This document shows, in pieces, positions 1-6,269 of a stretch of DNA of 11,802 bases (its first letter is position 1; each line of letters opens with the position of its first letter). Both the position numbers and the translations under genes were made by a program. The DNA is from Archaeoglobales archaeon (GTDB lineage Archaea > Halobacteriota > Archaeoglobi > Archaeoglobales > Archaeoglobaceae): NCBI GenBank assembly GCA_003662985.1, contig QMZD01000020.1, forward strand, positions 1 through 11,802, in the 5' to 3' direction. The notes beneath the pieces were generated by a model. The model worked only from the letters and a program-made list of their open reading frames with translations, searched no databases and was not told the DNA's origin.

Positions 1-68
1 ATTATCTCTTCGTCGGTACAGAAAGCTTTGGGATACTTATATTTCGGCAAGAGCATTTTGTAAATCAT
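1..68 (-). CDS. Possible N-terminal fragment of a minus-strand gene cut by the window edge
   Basis: Reading the minus strand from an ATG at 66-68 gives an open frame of about 22 codons that runs off the left edge. An in-frame second ATG at 54-56 would give a start reading MLLPKYKYPKAFCTDEEI. The opening MLLPK-aromatic-x-Y loosely recalls the first residues of FAD subunits of the xanthine/CO dehydrogenase family (often MLPxFxYxxPxxxEEA), but this is a weak resemblance over very few residues. The stretch is richer in G+C than the AT-rich DNA beside it, which favours coding. No clear ribosome binding site precedes either ATG, and all three plus-strand frames are also open across the first 60 bases, so a plus-strand C-terminus is a live alternative. 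Confidence 0.25.
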   Translation of the reverse strand, partial: MIYKMLLPKYKYPKAFCTDEEI

Positions 69-79
69 GAAGTTTTCTA

Positions 80-188
80 AATTTTTAATCCTTAAAAAAA
101 CTTTTCATTTTTGTTAAATTTTTAATATCCTTGTTTCACTAGCTGAGAATTGAGTGAATAACCGGGAAAAGTTTTGACAATTTTTAAT
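80..188. repeat. Three copies of AATTTTTAAT
   Basis: The 10-mer AATTTTTAAT occurs at 80-89, 117-126 and 179-188. Copies 1 and 2 share a preceding A, and all three are followed by CC within four bases (TCC, ATCC, ACC forms). On the minus strand they read GG(N)ATTAAAAATT, resembling an archaeal BRE/TATA element. The copies are irregularly spaced (37 and 62 bp). In DNA this rich in A+T some recurrence is expected by chance. Confidence 0.45.
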
Positions 189-288
189 ACCTACTTGCAT
201 TCCATCCAACATAAAACGGGGGGATTAGAATCTACAAATAACTTCAGAAACTTAGCACACACTACATCCTTGGTTTTATCCTTCGGAT

Positions 289-307
289 TTTTTGTTGATA
301 ACAAAAA
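289..307. promoter_or_regulatory. Candidate operator: 8-bp inverted repeat before the first ligase gene
   Basis: TTTTTGTT (289-296), three bases GAT, then AACAAAAA (300-307) form a perfect 8-bp inverted repeat. It abuts the putative TATA box at 308-315, where a bound repressor would block TBP/TFB. The core GTT-N3-AACAAAAA recurs at 1680-1693 before the binding-protein gene, which suggests a shared regulator, but the motif is AT-rich and only two copies were seen. Confidence 0.4.
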
Positions 308-315
308 CTATAAAG
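308..315 (+). promoter_or_regulatory. Putative TATA box of the first ligase gene
   Basis: CTATAAAG lies 22-29 bases before the ATG at 338 and is preceded by an A-rich stretch that could serve as BRE. With the usual archaeal spacing of about 25 bases, transcription would begin at or just before the ATG, giving a leaderless or near-leaderless mRNA. This agrees with the absence of a good ribosome binding site there; only a weak GAGAT at 322-326 is present. Confidence 0.4.
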
Positions 316-337
316 AATTTTGAGATAATCCTTTGTC

Positions 338-1645
338 ATGGCGGGTGAATACTGGGACAAAAAGCGAGAAACCATGAAAAGGGATGAACTGGAGAGACTT
401 CAACTTAAACTACTTATTCACCAGATTAAAAGATGTTACGATCAATCTGGATTCTACAGGATGAAATTCAAAAAAGCTGGAGTGCATCCCAGTGATATTA
501 AATCACTGGATGATTTTTCTAAAGTTCCATTTCTTTTTAAAGGAGAATTAAGGGAGGAACAAAGAGCGTTTGGTATTCCGAGGTATGTTGTAGCAAGTGG
601 TGATTTGATAGAAGCCTACGCAACTTCAGGCACTACTGGAGTTTCTGTATTAAGTTTTTGGACTCAGAAAGACAGGGACTACATAATAGATCTAACCGCT
701 AGGACACTCTGGGCCATGGGTGTAAGGCCGGGTTTTAAAGTGCAAAATGCTTTTAGCTACGAACTTTGGCCACCGGGCCTCTCTGTCCACCAGGCAGTTC
801 AAAGAATTGGTGGGTTCGTGTTGCCAATCGGTAGTGGAAAAAATATACTCCAGATTAAATTTCTAACCGAATTACAACCGGATGTGCTCGTTTCCACCCC
901 ATCACAAGCCTTAAGAATTGGAAACATGCTCCATGAAATGAAGATTTACCCCTCAGACTTATCTCTTAAAATTGGAGCTTTTGGGGGAGAGATTGGGACT
1001 GCAATACCATCTACTAGAAAGAAAATAGAGTACTTACTAGACTTGGAAGCTTACGACTATTACGGAATAATCGAGATCGGTCCAACATTTGCCGGAGAGT
1101 GCAAGGAGAAGGCTGGTTTACACTGGAGCGAGGATCATCATCTAATAGAGGTTGTAGACCCAAAAACAGGGGAGAGAGTTTCAGAGGGAGAGAAGGGGAT
1201 ATTGGTTATTACTCACCTTACAAAGGAAGCTACTCCTATGATTAGGTATTGGACGGGCGATATTACTGAAATTGAATATGAAAAATGCGGATGTGGAAGA
1301 ACACATGCAAGGTCACCCAAGGGTATTTTGGGTAGAACAGATGATATGATCATATACCAAGGAATCAATTTCTACCCGAGTGATATAGAAGAGATTTTAA
1401 GAAGTTTCCCTGAATTAGGTTCTGAATACGTCATATATTTTGAGGGGGGCGAAAAAGGAGAGAAATGTGTTGTAGAGGTGGAATACAATAGTGCTTTTTG
1501 TGATCCTAATGAGGTTCAAAATTTAAAAGAGAGGGTAGCTGAGAGAATTTATGATGCAATTGGGTTGAATCTAACTGTTAGGATTGTTGATAGGGTTTTA
1601 TCCCACCATTTGGGCTCTAAAGTTAAAAGATTTTTGTATACATAA
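338..1645 (+). CDS. Phenylacetate-CoA ligase-like AMP-forming acyl-CoA ligase (first copy)
   Basis: A cytoplasmic ANL-superfamily enzyme of the PaaK type, expected to join a carboxylic acid to CoA through an acyl-adenylate. At 435 aa it is normal length for PaaK. Visible motifs: P-loop SGTTG (97-101); YYGIIE (241-246) for the A5 region; TGD (307-309) for ribose contact; GRTDDM (332-337) at the hinge; and K428/K430 near the C-terminus in the place of the catalytic lysine. C255, H262, C317 and C319 form the C-H-CxC set typical of a zinc site in PaaK-like proteins. The segment after the P-loop is GVSV, lacking the proline usual in PaaK (G-x-P). The start is supported by alignment with the second copy at 6270, which begins in the same way. 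A promoter-bearing gap of 70 bp separates it from the binding-protein gene. The substrate cannot be told from sequence: phenylacetate, another aromatic acid or a short-chain acid are all possible. Confidence 0.88.
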   Translation: MAGEYWDKKRETMKRDELERLQLKLLIHQIKRCYDQSGFYRMKFKKAGVHPSDIKSLDDFSKVPFLFKGELREEQRAFGIPRYVVASGDLIEAYATSGTTGVSVLSFWTQKDRDYIIDLTARTLWAMGVRPGFKVQNAFSYELWPPGLSVHQAVQRIGGFVLPIGSGKNILQIKFLTELQPDVLVSTPSQALRIGNMLHEMKIYPSDLSLKIGAFGGEIGTAIPSTRKKIEYLLDLEAYDYYGIIEIGPTFAGECKEKAGLHWSEDHHLIEVVDPKTGERVSEGEKGILVITHLTKEATPMIRYWTGDITEIEYEKCGCGRTHARSPKGILGRTDDMIIYQGINFYPSDIEEILRSFPELGSEYVIYFEGGEKGEKCVVEVEYNSAFCDPNEVQNLKERVAERIYDAIGLNLTVRIVDRVLSHHLGSKVKRFLYT

Positions 1646-1655
1646 ATGAAACAAA

Positions 1656-1671
1656 CAGAAAATTTTAAATA
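1656..1671 (+). promoter_or_regulatory. Putative BRE/TATA promoter of the ABC transporter operon
   Basis: An A-rich BRE-like stretch (1656-1662) is followed by TTTTAAATA (1663-1671). Start of transcription would be expected near 1692-1697, leaving a leader of about 20 bases that contains the strong ribosome binding site AGGTGAGG at 1701-1708, seven bases before the ATG at 1716. The spacing fits an archaeal promoter well. The GTT-N3-AAC motif at 1680-1693 lies at the expected transcription start. Confidence 0.5.
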
Positions 1672-1679
1672 TTACTAAA

Positions 1680-1693
1680 GTTATTAACAAAAA
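1680..1693. promoter_or_regulatory. Second copy of the GTT-N3-AACAAAAA motif
   Basis: This stretch matches 294-307 at GTT and at AACAAAAA, differing only in the three-base centre (ATT here, GAT there). Here only the GTT/AAC core is symmetric; the longer arms of the first copy are not present. It sits between the TATA box and the ribosome binding site, a position where a repressor could act. Confidence 0.3.
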
Positions 1694-1715
1694 ATCATTT
1701 AGGTGAGGGGTTATT

Positions 1716-3062
1716 ATGGCTGAAATGACAAGAAGGGATTTTATAAAATATGCTGCAGCTTTGGGCATAGGTCTCGCAGTTGGGGGGGGCATTGGATATA
1801 GCCTAAAAAAACCAGAAGTTCAAGTCGTAAAAGAGAGTGCCTCTGTAGTAGGAGAGAAAATAAAAGAAACAATAAAAATCGGACATATAGCCATTTTCTC
1901 AGGACCTTTCAGCACATATGGTGAACTCCAGAAAAGAGGTTCTTTACTAGCAGTTGAGGAGATAAATAAGGAAGGTGGTATACTAGGAAGCAAAGTAGAA
2001 ATTATTTACCGAGATTCTGCTGCAAAACCCGCTGAAGCTGTTAAACAGGTCAGGAGTCTCGTTGAAAGTGAAGGATGCGACTTCATTATTGGAATTGACT
2101 CTAGTGGTGTTGTGTTGGGAGTGGCAGAAGTTATGCCAGAAGTCAACAAGCTGTTATTTGTAACTCATGCTGCAACCCATAAACTCACAGAAGAGTTGGT
2201 TTACAAAAAGGGGATAAAAGAGGTATTTAGAATCGCAGTGCCAGTATATCAGGATGGAATAATGGCTGCATTTATAGCGAGCCAATTACCTGCAACGAAA
2301 TGGGCTTGTGTACATCCGGATTATGAATATGGCTATGCATCATGGGAACTCTTCAAGAAAACCTTGTCCAAATTGAGACCTGATGTGGAATTTGTCGGGG
2401 AGGCTTGGGCTAAAATAGGCACTACAGACTTTACGCCTTTGATATCTTCAGTAATGGAAAAGAAGCCCGATGGCATTCACACAGTTGAGTGGGGAGTGGA
2501 CTTGTTCACCTTTGTTAGGCAGGCAAAACAGACAGGATTGTTTGACGCGGTGAAATATGATGGGGGTTACGCCTGGATAAATCCGATGGGATACTCCATT
2601 GATGCAATGGAAGCTTTGGCTACAGAATACCCAGAGAATTGTTGGGTATCAGGAAGATACCTTTGGGTGTATCCTGATACACCTCTTAACAGGAAGTTCG
2701 TCAAAGCCCATCTCGACAAATGGGGTCATTTTCCAGCTTATAGTGGGGAGACCTCCTATACTGCAGTGTATCTAATCAAAAAATTAATAGAGCTCACTAA
2801 AACACTTGATATAGATACGCACATTAAAACCCTTGAAGATATGGTCGTATTTTCACCAGCGGGAGCGAGATACATAAGAAAAGAGGATCATCAAGCAATG
2901 TACGAAGTCCCATATGGCCAGATAAAGCACGATCCAAATTATTCGATACCCGTCTTAACGAACCTACAAGCAGTTCCTGCAGAGGAATACTATAGATATC
3001 CTCCCTTTGAGGAGATGCCACCATATAAAGAATTGTATAAAAAGATAGTTACAAAAGCGTAA
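1716..3062 (+). CDS. Branched-chain amino acid/aromatic acid-type ABC transporter substrate-binding protein, Tat signal
   Basis: The extracytoplasmic receptor of the importer encoded just downstream. It belongs to the periplasmic-binding-protein-like I group (Peripla_BP_6, as in LivJ/LivK and in aromatic-acid receptors); the two-lobed domain starts near residue 54 with KIGHIAIFSGPFSTYG and runs to about residue 400. The N-terminus carries a twin-arginine motif, TRRDFIK (5-11), then a glycine/alanine-rich hydrophobic stretch (12-30), so export by Tat in folded form is likely. There is no cysteine after the hydrophobic segment, so no lipobox: the protein is either cleaved or held by an uncleaved N-terminal anchor. 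Its 448 aa are somewhat long for the family, mainly through the N-terminal signal/linker and a C-terminal tail rich in Tyr, Pro and Glu. Ligand is unknown; this family binds leucine-type amino acids, amides and aromatic acids. The permease gene follows after 7 bp. Confidence 0.88.
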   Translation: MAEMTRRDFIKYAAALGIGLAVGGGIGYSLKKPEVQVVKESASVVGEKIKETIKIGHIAIFSGPFSTYGELQKRGSLLAVEEINKEGGILGSKVEIIYRDSAAKPAEAVKQVRSLVESEGCDFIIGIDSSGVVLGVAEVMPEVNKLLFVTHAATHKLTEELVYKKGIKEVFRIAVPVYQDGIMAAFIASQLPATKWACVHPDYEYGYASWELFKKTLSKLRPDVEFVGEAWAKIGTTDFTPLISSVMEKKPDGIHTVEWGVDLFTFVRQAKQTGLFDAVKYDGGYAWINPMGYSIDAMEALATEYPENCWVSGRYLWVYPDTPLNRKFVKAHLDKWGHFPAYSGETSYTAVYLIKKLIELTKTLDIDTHIKTLEDMVVFSPAGARYIRKEDHQAMYEVPYGQIKHDPNYSIPVLTNLQAVPAEEYYRYPPFEEMPPYKELYKKIVTKA

Positions 3063-3069
3063 AGGGAAT

Positions 3070-3927
3070 ATGGATCTCAACACAATAGCATTCCAATTGA
3101 TCTTGGGTATAGCATCCGCTATGCTTTATTGGATAGTGTCATCCGGACTTACTTTTACTTTCGGTGTGACTAGGGTATTGAATTTCGCCCATGGAGCATT
3201 TTACATGCTTGGAGCGTACTTTACTTTATCATTTTTTGCTCTTACTCAAAATTATCTGCTAGCATTGTTTCTAGGAGCGATTATCGTTGCACTAATCGGT
3301 GCGGGATGTGAGAGGGGACTTATTTCTCTGATATATGGATTGCCCGTACCCTTCCAGTTAATCCTAACATTTGGACTTGTGCTATTATTTGATGATCTCG
3401 TCAGGATTTTCTGGGGCTCAGTGCCAAAAATGATGCCAGCACAGTTCATAGGATCCATAAATGTGTTTGGCAGACTCTTGCCTGTATTTTCACTATATCT
3501 GATCCTTGCAGGTATCGCAATAGCTCTTGTACTTTACTTTTTACTCTCAAAAACTGACTGGGGCGTGGAGATAAGAGCAATAACCGTTGATCCGGAGACT
3601 GCAATGTGTAGCGGTCTGAATCCCGCCTTTCTATATGCAACAGCATTCATGTTTGGATCGTTTCTTGCTGGACTTGGCGGCGGCCTCTATCTGCCCATAA
3701 GTTCAGCCTCACCGGGAATGGGTGAGCACATTATCATATACGCTTTCATAGTTACTGTAATCGGTGGATTAGGCAGCATAAAAGGTGCATTCGTCTCCGC
3801 TCTCATAATCGGGATAATAGAATCTCTTGGTGCCCTCTTTGTGCCTTGGATGACTATAGCCCTGCCATATATAGCCTTATCGGCTGTGTTACTACTAAGA
3901 CCGGAGGGGATCTTCGGTGAAGAATGA
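3070..3927 (+). CDS. livH: Branched-chain amino acid-type ABC transporter permease (LivH family)
   Basis: One of the two membrane subunits of the importer. Its 285 aa are mostly hydrophobic, with about eight predicted membrane segments. The family signature near the N-terminus is clear: FGVTRVLNFAHGAFYMLGAY (residues 31-50). The late GGLGSIKGAF segment is the cytoplasmic loop region that contacts the ATPases. The ATG is preceded by AAAGGG (3061-3066) at short spacing, and only 7 bp separate it from the binding-protein stop, so the genes are co-transcribed. The next permease starts 11 bp before this gene ends. The LivH symbol denotes family; the transported substrate is not known. Confidence 0.9.
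   Translation: MDLNTIAFQLILGIASAMLYWIVSSGLTFTFGVTRVLNFAHGAFYMLGAYFTLSFFALTQNYLLALFLGAIIVALIGAGCERGLISLIYGLPVPFQLILTFGLVLLFDDLVRIFWGSVPKMMPAQFIGSINVFGRLLPVFSLYLILAGIAIALVLYFLLSKTDWGVEIRAITVDPETAMCSGLNPAFLYATAFMFGSFLAGLGGGLYLPISSASPGMGEHIIIYAFIVTVIGGLGSIKGAFVSALIIGIIESLGALFVPWMTIALPYIALSAVLLLRPEGIFGEE
3903..3911 (+). promoter_or_regulatory. Ribosome binding site for the LivM-type gene
   Basis: GGAGGGGAT lies inside the end of the upstream permease gene, five bases before the GTG at 3917. It supports that GTG as the start and an 11-bp overlap of the two permease genes. Confidence 0.6.
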
Positions 3928-4822
3928 ATCATTAGCGCTAATTTTGCTGATTTTTCTGTCTTTACTGATACCGCTTACTGAAAACAAGTATTTACTATAC
4001 CTTTCGCTGAAAATATGGATTTTAATACTCTATGCAATTGCCTTCAACGTTATCTTTGGATACTCAGGACTCTTAAGCTTCGGGCATGCTTTATTTTTTT
4101 CAGGTAGCGCTTACGTCTTGGCTATATTGGCAGTAAAAGCAGAGTACCCCCTACCGATTGGTTTTATCGCAGGAATAGCAGCTGCTGCCGCATTTTCTAT
4201 TGGTGTAGGTTTTCTATCTTTGAGACACAGGGAAATTCACTTTGCTATGATAACTCTTGCATTTTCTATGATGTTCTGGGGAATTGTAATGAAGTGGAGA
4301 GACGTGACTGGTGGAGAGGATGGTATCGCTGGAGTTCCAAGAGGTATGCCGATTTTTTGGTTCTATTATTTTAGTGTAGCAATTATTCTATTGTGTGCAT
4401 ATATTATATACAGATTCGTTAGATCAGACATCGGTCTTATATTAGAAGGTATTAGAGAAAATGAGACGAGAGTAAAGTTCTCTGGGCATTCTACACTAAA
4501 ATATAGATTGTATGCGATGATAGTTTCCGGTACCTTCACTGGCGTAGCTGGATCACTCTGGGCAATGCTGGATAGAACTGTTACCCCATCAATTTCGCAC
4601 TGGTCTTTTTCGGCCATGCCTGTAATTGCCACGCTAATTGGTGGGCCACAAAGTTTTCTTGGCCCGGCAGTGGGTACGGTAATTTACGTTATTGCTCAAG
4701 ATGTAATTACAAAATATACACTGTATTGGCAGTTTATACTTGGAATAGTCATAGTTTCTGTTGTCCTCTTTTTCCGGGGAGGAGTTATGGGCATATTTGA
4801 AAGATTTCTATGGAAGAGGTGA
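3917..4822 (+). CDS. livM: Branched-chain amino acid-type ABC transporter permease (LivM family)
   Basis: The second membrane subunit, pairing with the LivH-type protein. The product is 301 aa and strongly hydrophobic, with roughly eight to nine segments. Family signatures are NVIFGYSGLLSFGHALFFSG (residues 44-63) and the TGGEDGI loop. The start is GTG, overlapping the upstream gene by 11 bp and placed by the strong ribosome binding site at 3903-3911. The C-terminus ends in a basic FERFLWKR, a usual cytoplasmic end. Its TGA stop (4820-4822) falls within the ribosome binding site of the following ATPase gene, so translation is probably coupled. Substrate unknown. Confidence 0.9.
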   Translation: MKNESLALILLIFLSLLIPLTENKYLLYLSLKIWILILYAIAFNVIFGYSGLLSFGHALFFSGSAYVLAILAVKAEYPLPIGFIAGIAAAAAFSIGVGFLSLRHREIHFAMITLAFSMMFWGIVMKWRDVTGGEDGIAGVPRGMPIFWFYYFSVAIILLCAYIIYRFVRSDIGLILEGIRENETRVKFSGHSTLKYRLYAMIVSGTFTGVAGSLWAMLDRTVTPSISHWSFSAMPVIATLIGGPQSFLGPAVGTVIYVIAQDVITKYTLYWQFILGIVIVSVVLFFRGGVMGIFERFLWKR

Positions 4823-4823
4823 T
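4816..4823 (+). promoter_or_regulatory. Ribosome binding site placing the LivG start at GTG 4828
   Basis: GAGGTGAT matches the archaeal 16S 3' end almost perfectly. Its GGTG core is six bases before GTG at 4828. The alternative in-frame ATGs at 4810 and 4822 lie before or inside this site and have no good site of their own, so the GTG is preferred. Confidence 0.6.
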
Positions 4824-4827
4824 GTAT

Positions 4828-5541
4828 GTGAATTCTCTAATCTTAGAAACCCAAAACCTTACAAAGTCTTTCACTGGTTTTACAGCAGTAAATAATGTTT
4901 CATTGAGTTTTAAGCCCCAATCGATTACTGCAATAATAGGTCCAAACGGAGCTGGAAAGACAACATTTGTAAACCTCTGTACAGGTATGTTTAAGCCTGA
5001 CTCAGGCAGGATTATTTTCAATGGCGAAGATATCACAAACTTTTCGCCCGAGAAAAGAGTTCAACTTGGGATTTCAAGAACATTCCAGATAGTAAATATA
5101 TTTCCAAAATTAACAGTAATGCAGAATGTCAAAATTCCGTTGCTTAGCAAGGGTAGAATCGAAGAGCTCGAAAATATTTTAGGGATCTTCCAATTGGGTG
5201 AAAAAAAAGATGTTCCAGCTTCGGAGCTATCTCATGGCGATCAGAAAATTCTCGAGATGGCGATGGCGATGGCAACTAAGCCAAAAATCCTTTTTTTGGA
5301 TGAGCCAATGGCTGGAGTTAATCCAGCAGAACGTTCGAGAATCGTCAACTTAATAAAAGACTTAAGATATGAGGAAAAACTTACAATAATAATTGTTGAG
5401 CATGATATGGATGTTGTTTTCAGGATAGCACAAAGGATTACCGTGATGAACCGGGGAAGTGTGATTGCTGACGGTACTCCAGATGAAATCAGAAATAATG
5501 CGACTGTAAAAGAGATCTATTTGAGAGGTGTGGAAGTATGA
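4828..5541 (+). CDS. livG: Branched-chain amino acid-type ABC transporter ATP-binding protein (LivG family)
   Basis: One of the two cytoplasmic ATPases driving the importer. The preferred GTG start gives 237 aa; starting at ATG 4810 would add six residues. Motifs in order (numbered from GTG): Walker A GPNGAGKTT (38-46), Q-loop glutamine in RTFQIV (Q87), ABC signature LSHGDQ (134-139), Walker B ILFLDEP (154-160) and the switch histidine in VEHD (H192). The signature differs from LSGGQ, but forms with H/Y and GDQ/GQQ are usual for LivG. The C-terminal part (GSVIADGTPDEI) is also LivG-like. It overlaps the next ATPase gene by 4 bp (ATGA). Confidence 0.92.
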   Translation: MNSLILETQNLTKSFTGFTAVNNVSLSFKPQSITAIIGPNGAGKTTFVNLCTGMFKPDSGRIIFNGEDITNFSPEKRVQLGISRTFQIVNIFPKLTVMQNVKIPLLSKGRIEELENILGIFQLGEKKDVPASELSHGDQKILEMAMAMATKPKILFLDEPMAGVNPAERSRIVNLIKDLRYEEKLTIIIVEHDMDVVFRIAQRITVMNRGSVIADGTPDEIRNNATVKEIYLRGVEV

Positions 5542-6254
5542 CTTCCATTCTAACACTTTCCGATGTGAATTCATATTATGAGAAAAGTCATATCCTCTTC
5601 GGGGTTTCTCTCGAAATAAAAGAGGGCGAAGTTGTTGTTTTGCTTGGGAGAAACGGTGTAGGGAAAACAACAACATTAAAAACTATAATGGGGCTTGTAC
5701 CAAAGATTACAGGAAAAATTCTGTTTAAAGACAGTACTGATCTTCTAAAAATCCCCCCACACAAAAGGGCAAAGTTGGGTATAGGTTATGTTCCCGACCA
5801 TGGAGGTATCTTTCCAAATTTAACAGTTTACCAAAATATGAAGCTCTCAATTAAACAATCAAAGTCCAAGTCAGAATCCACACAAATTTTCGAATTGGAG
5901 GATGTCTTCGATCTATTTCCTCAACTTGAACATATGATAAATAGGCTGGCAGGAACGCTTAGTGGTGGAGAAAGAAGAATGCTTGGAATTGCAAGAGGCT
6001 TGTTGTTAAATCCTGATCTCCTAATAATTGATGAGCCTTCAGAAGGTCTGGCACCCAACATAGTCCAAGACATTGTAGAAATAATAAACAAAATTCGAAG
6101 CAGTGGAGTCTCTGTTTTAGTGGCAGATCAGAATCTACCTTTTGTAGAGAAAATTGCCGATCGAGTTTATGTTATAGATAAGGGAGAGATAAAACTGAGC
6201 GGAAAACTCTCCGAGCTCTCGCGTGAAGAATTGGAGATGTTTTTAACCTTTTAA
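5538..6254 (+). CDS. livF: Branched-chain amino acid-type ABC transporter ATP-binding protein (LivF family)
   Basis: The second ATPase, expected to form a heterodimer with the LivG-type protein. It has 238 aa, usual for LivF. Motifs: Walker A GRNGVGKTT (37-45); signature LSGGERR (141-147); Walker B LLIIDEP (161-167); and a switch residue that is Q198 in VADQN rather than histidine, as is common in LivF (EQN). The Q-loop region reads GYVPDHGGIFPNLTV, again LivF-like and lacking a canonical Gln. AGGTG at 5526-5530 lies seven bases before the ATG. The second ligase gene begins 15 bp after the stop, behind its own strong ribosome binding site, and probably belongs to the same transcript. Confidence 0.92.
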   Translation: MTSILTLSDVNSYYEKSHILFGVSLEIKEGEVVVLLGRNGVGKTTTLKTIMGLVPKITGKILFKDSTDLLKIPPHKRAKLGIGYVPDHGGIFPNLTVYQNMKLSIKQSKSKSESTQIFELEDVFDLFPQLEHMINRLAGTLSGGERRMLGIARGLLLNPDLLIIDEPSEGLAPNIVQDIVEIINKIRSSGVSVLVADQNLPFVEKIADRVYVIDKGEIKLSGKLSELSREELEMFLTF

Positions 6255-6269
6255 TGGGGGTGATAATCA

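Larger units (their letters stand above)
69..337. other. AT-rich intergenic region upstream of the first ligase gene
   Basis: About 270 bases without a convincing open frame. It holds three copies of the 10-mer AATTTTTAAT (80-89, 117-126, 179-188), several T-runs, an 8-bp inverted repeat at 289-307 and a TATA-like box at 308-315. The T-runs could terminate a plus-strand gene entering from the left, or, read on the minus strand, serve as TATA-like elements for a divergent gene. I see no tRNA, structured RNA or insertion sequence in it. Confidence 0.6.

Noticed and set aside
4810..4827. LivG starts at ATG 4810 or ATG 4822
   Set aside because: The best ribosome binding site, GAGGTGAT at 4816-4823, overlaps or follows these codons and fits only the GTG at 4828.
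5362..5676. 104-codon minus-strand open frame across the two ATPase genes
   Set aside because: It is antisense to Walker B and Walker A regions of two well-supported genes, with no ribosome binding site or recognisable domain.
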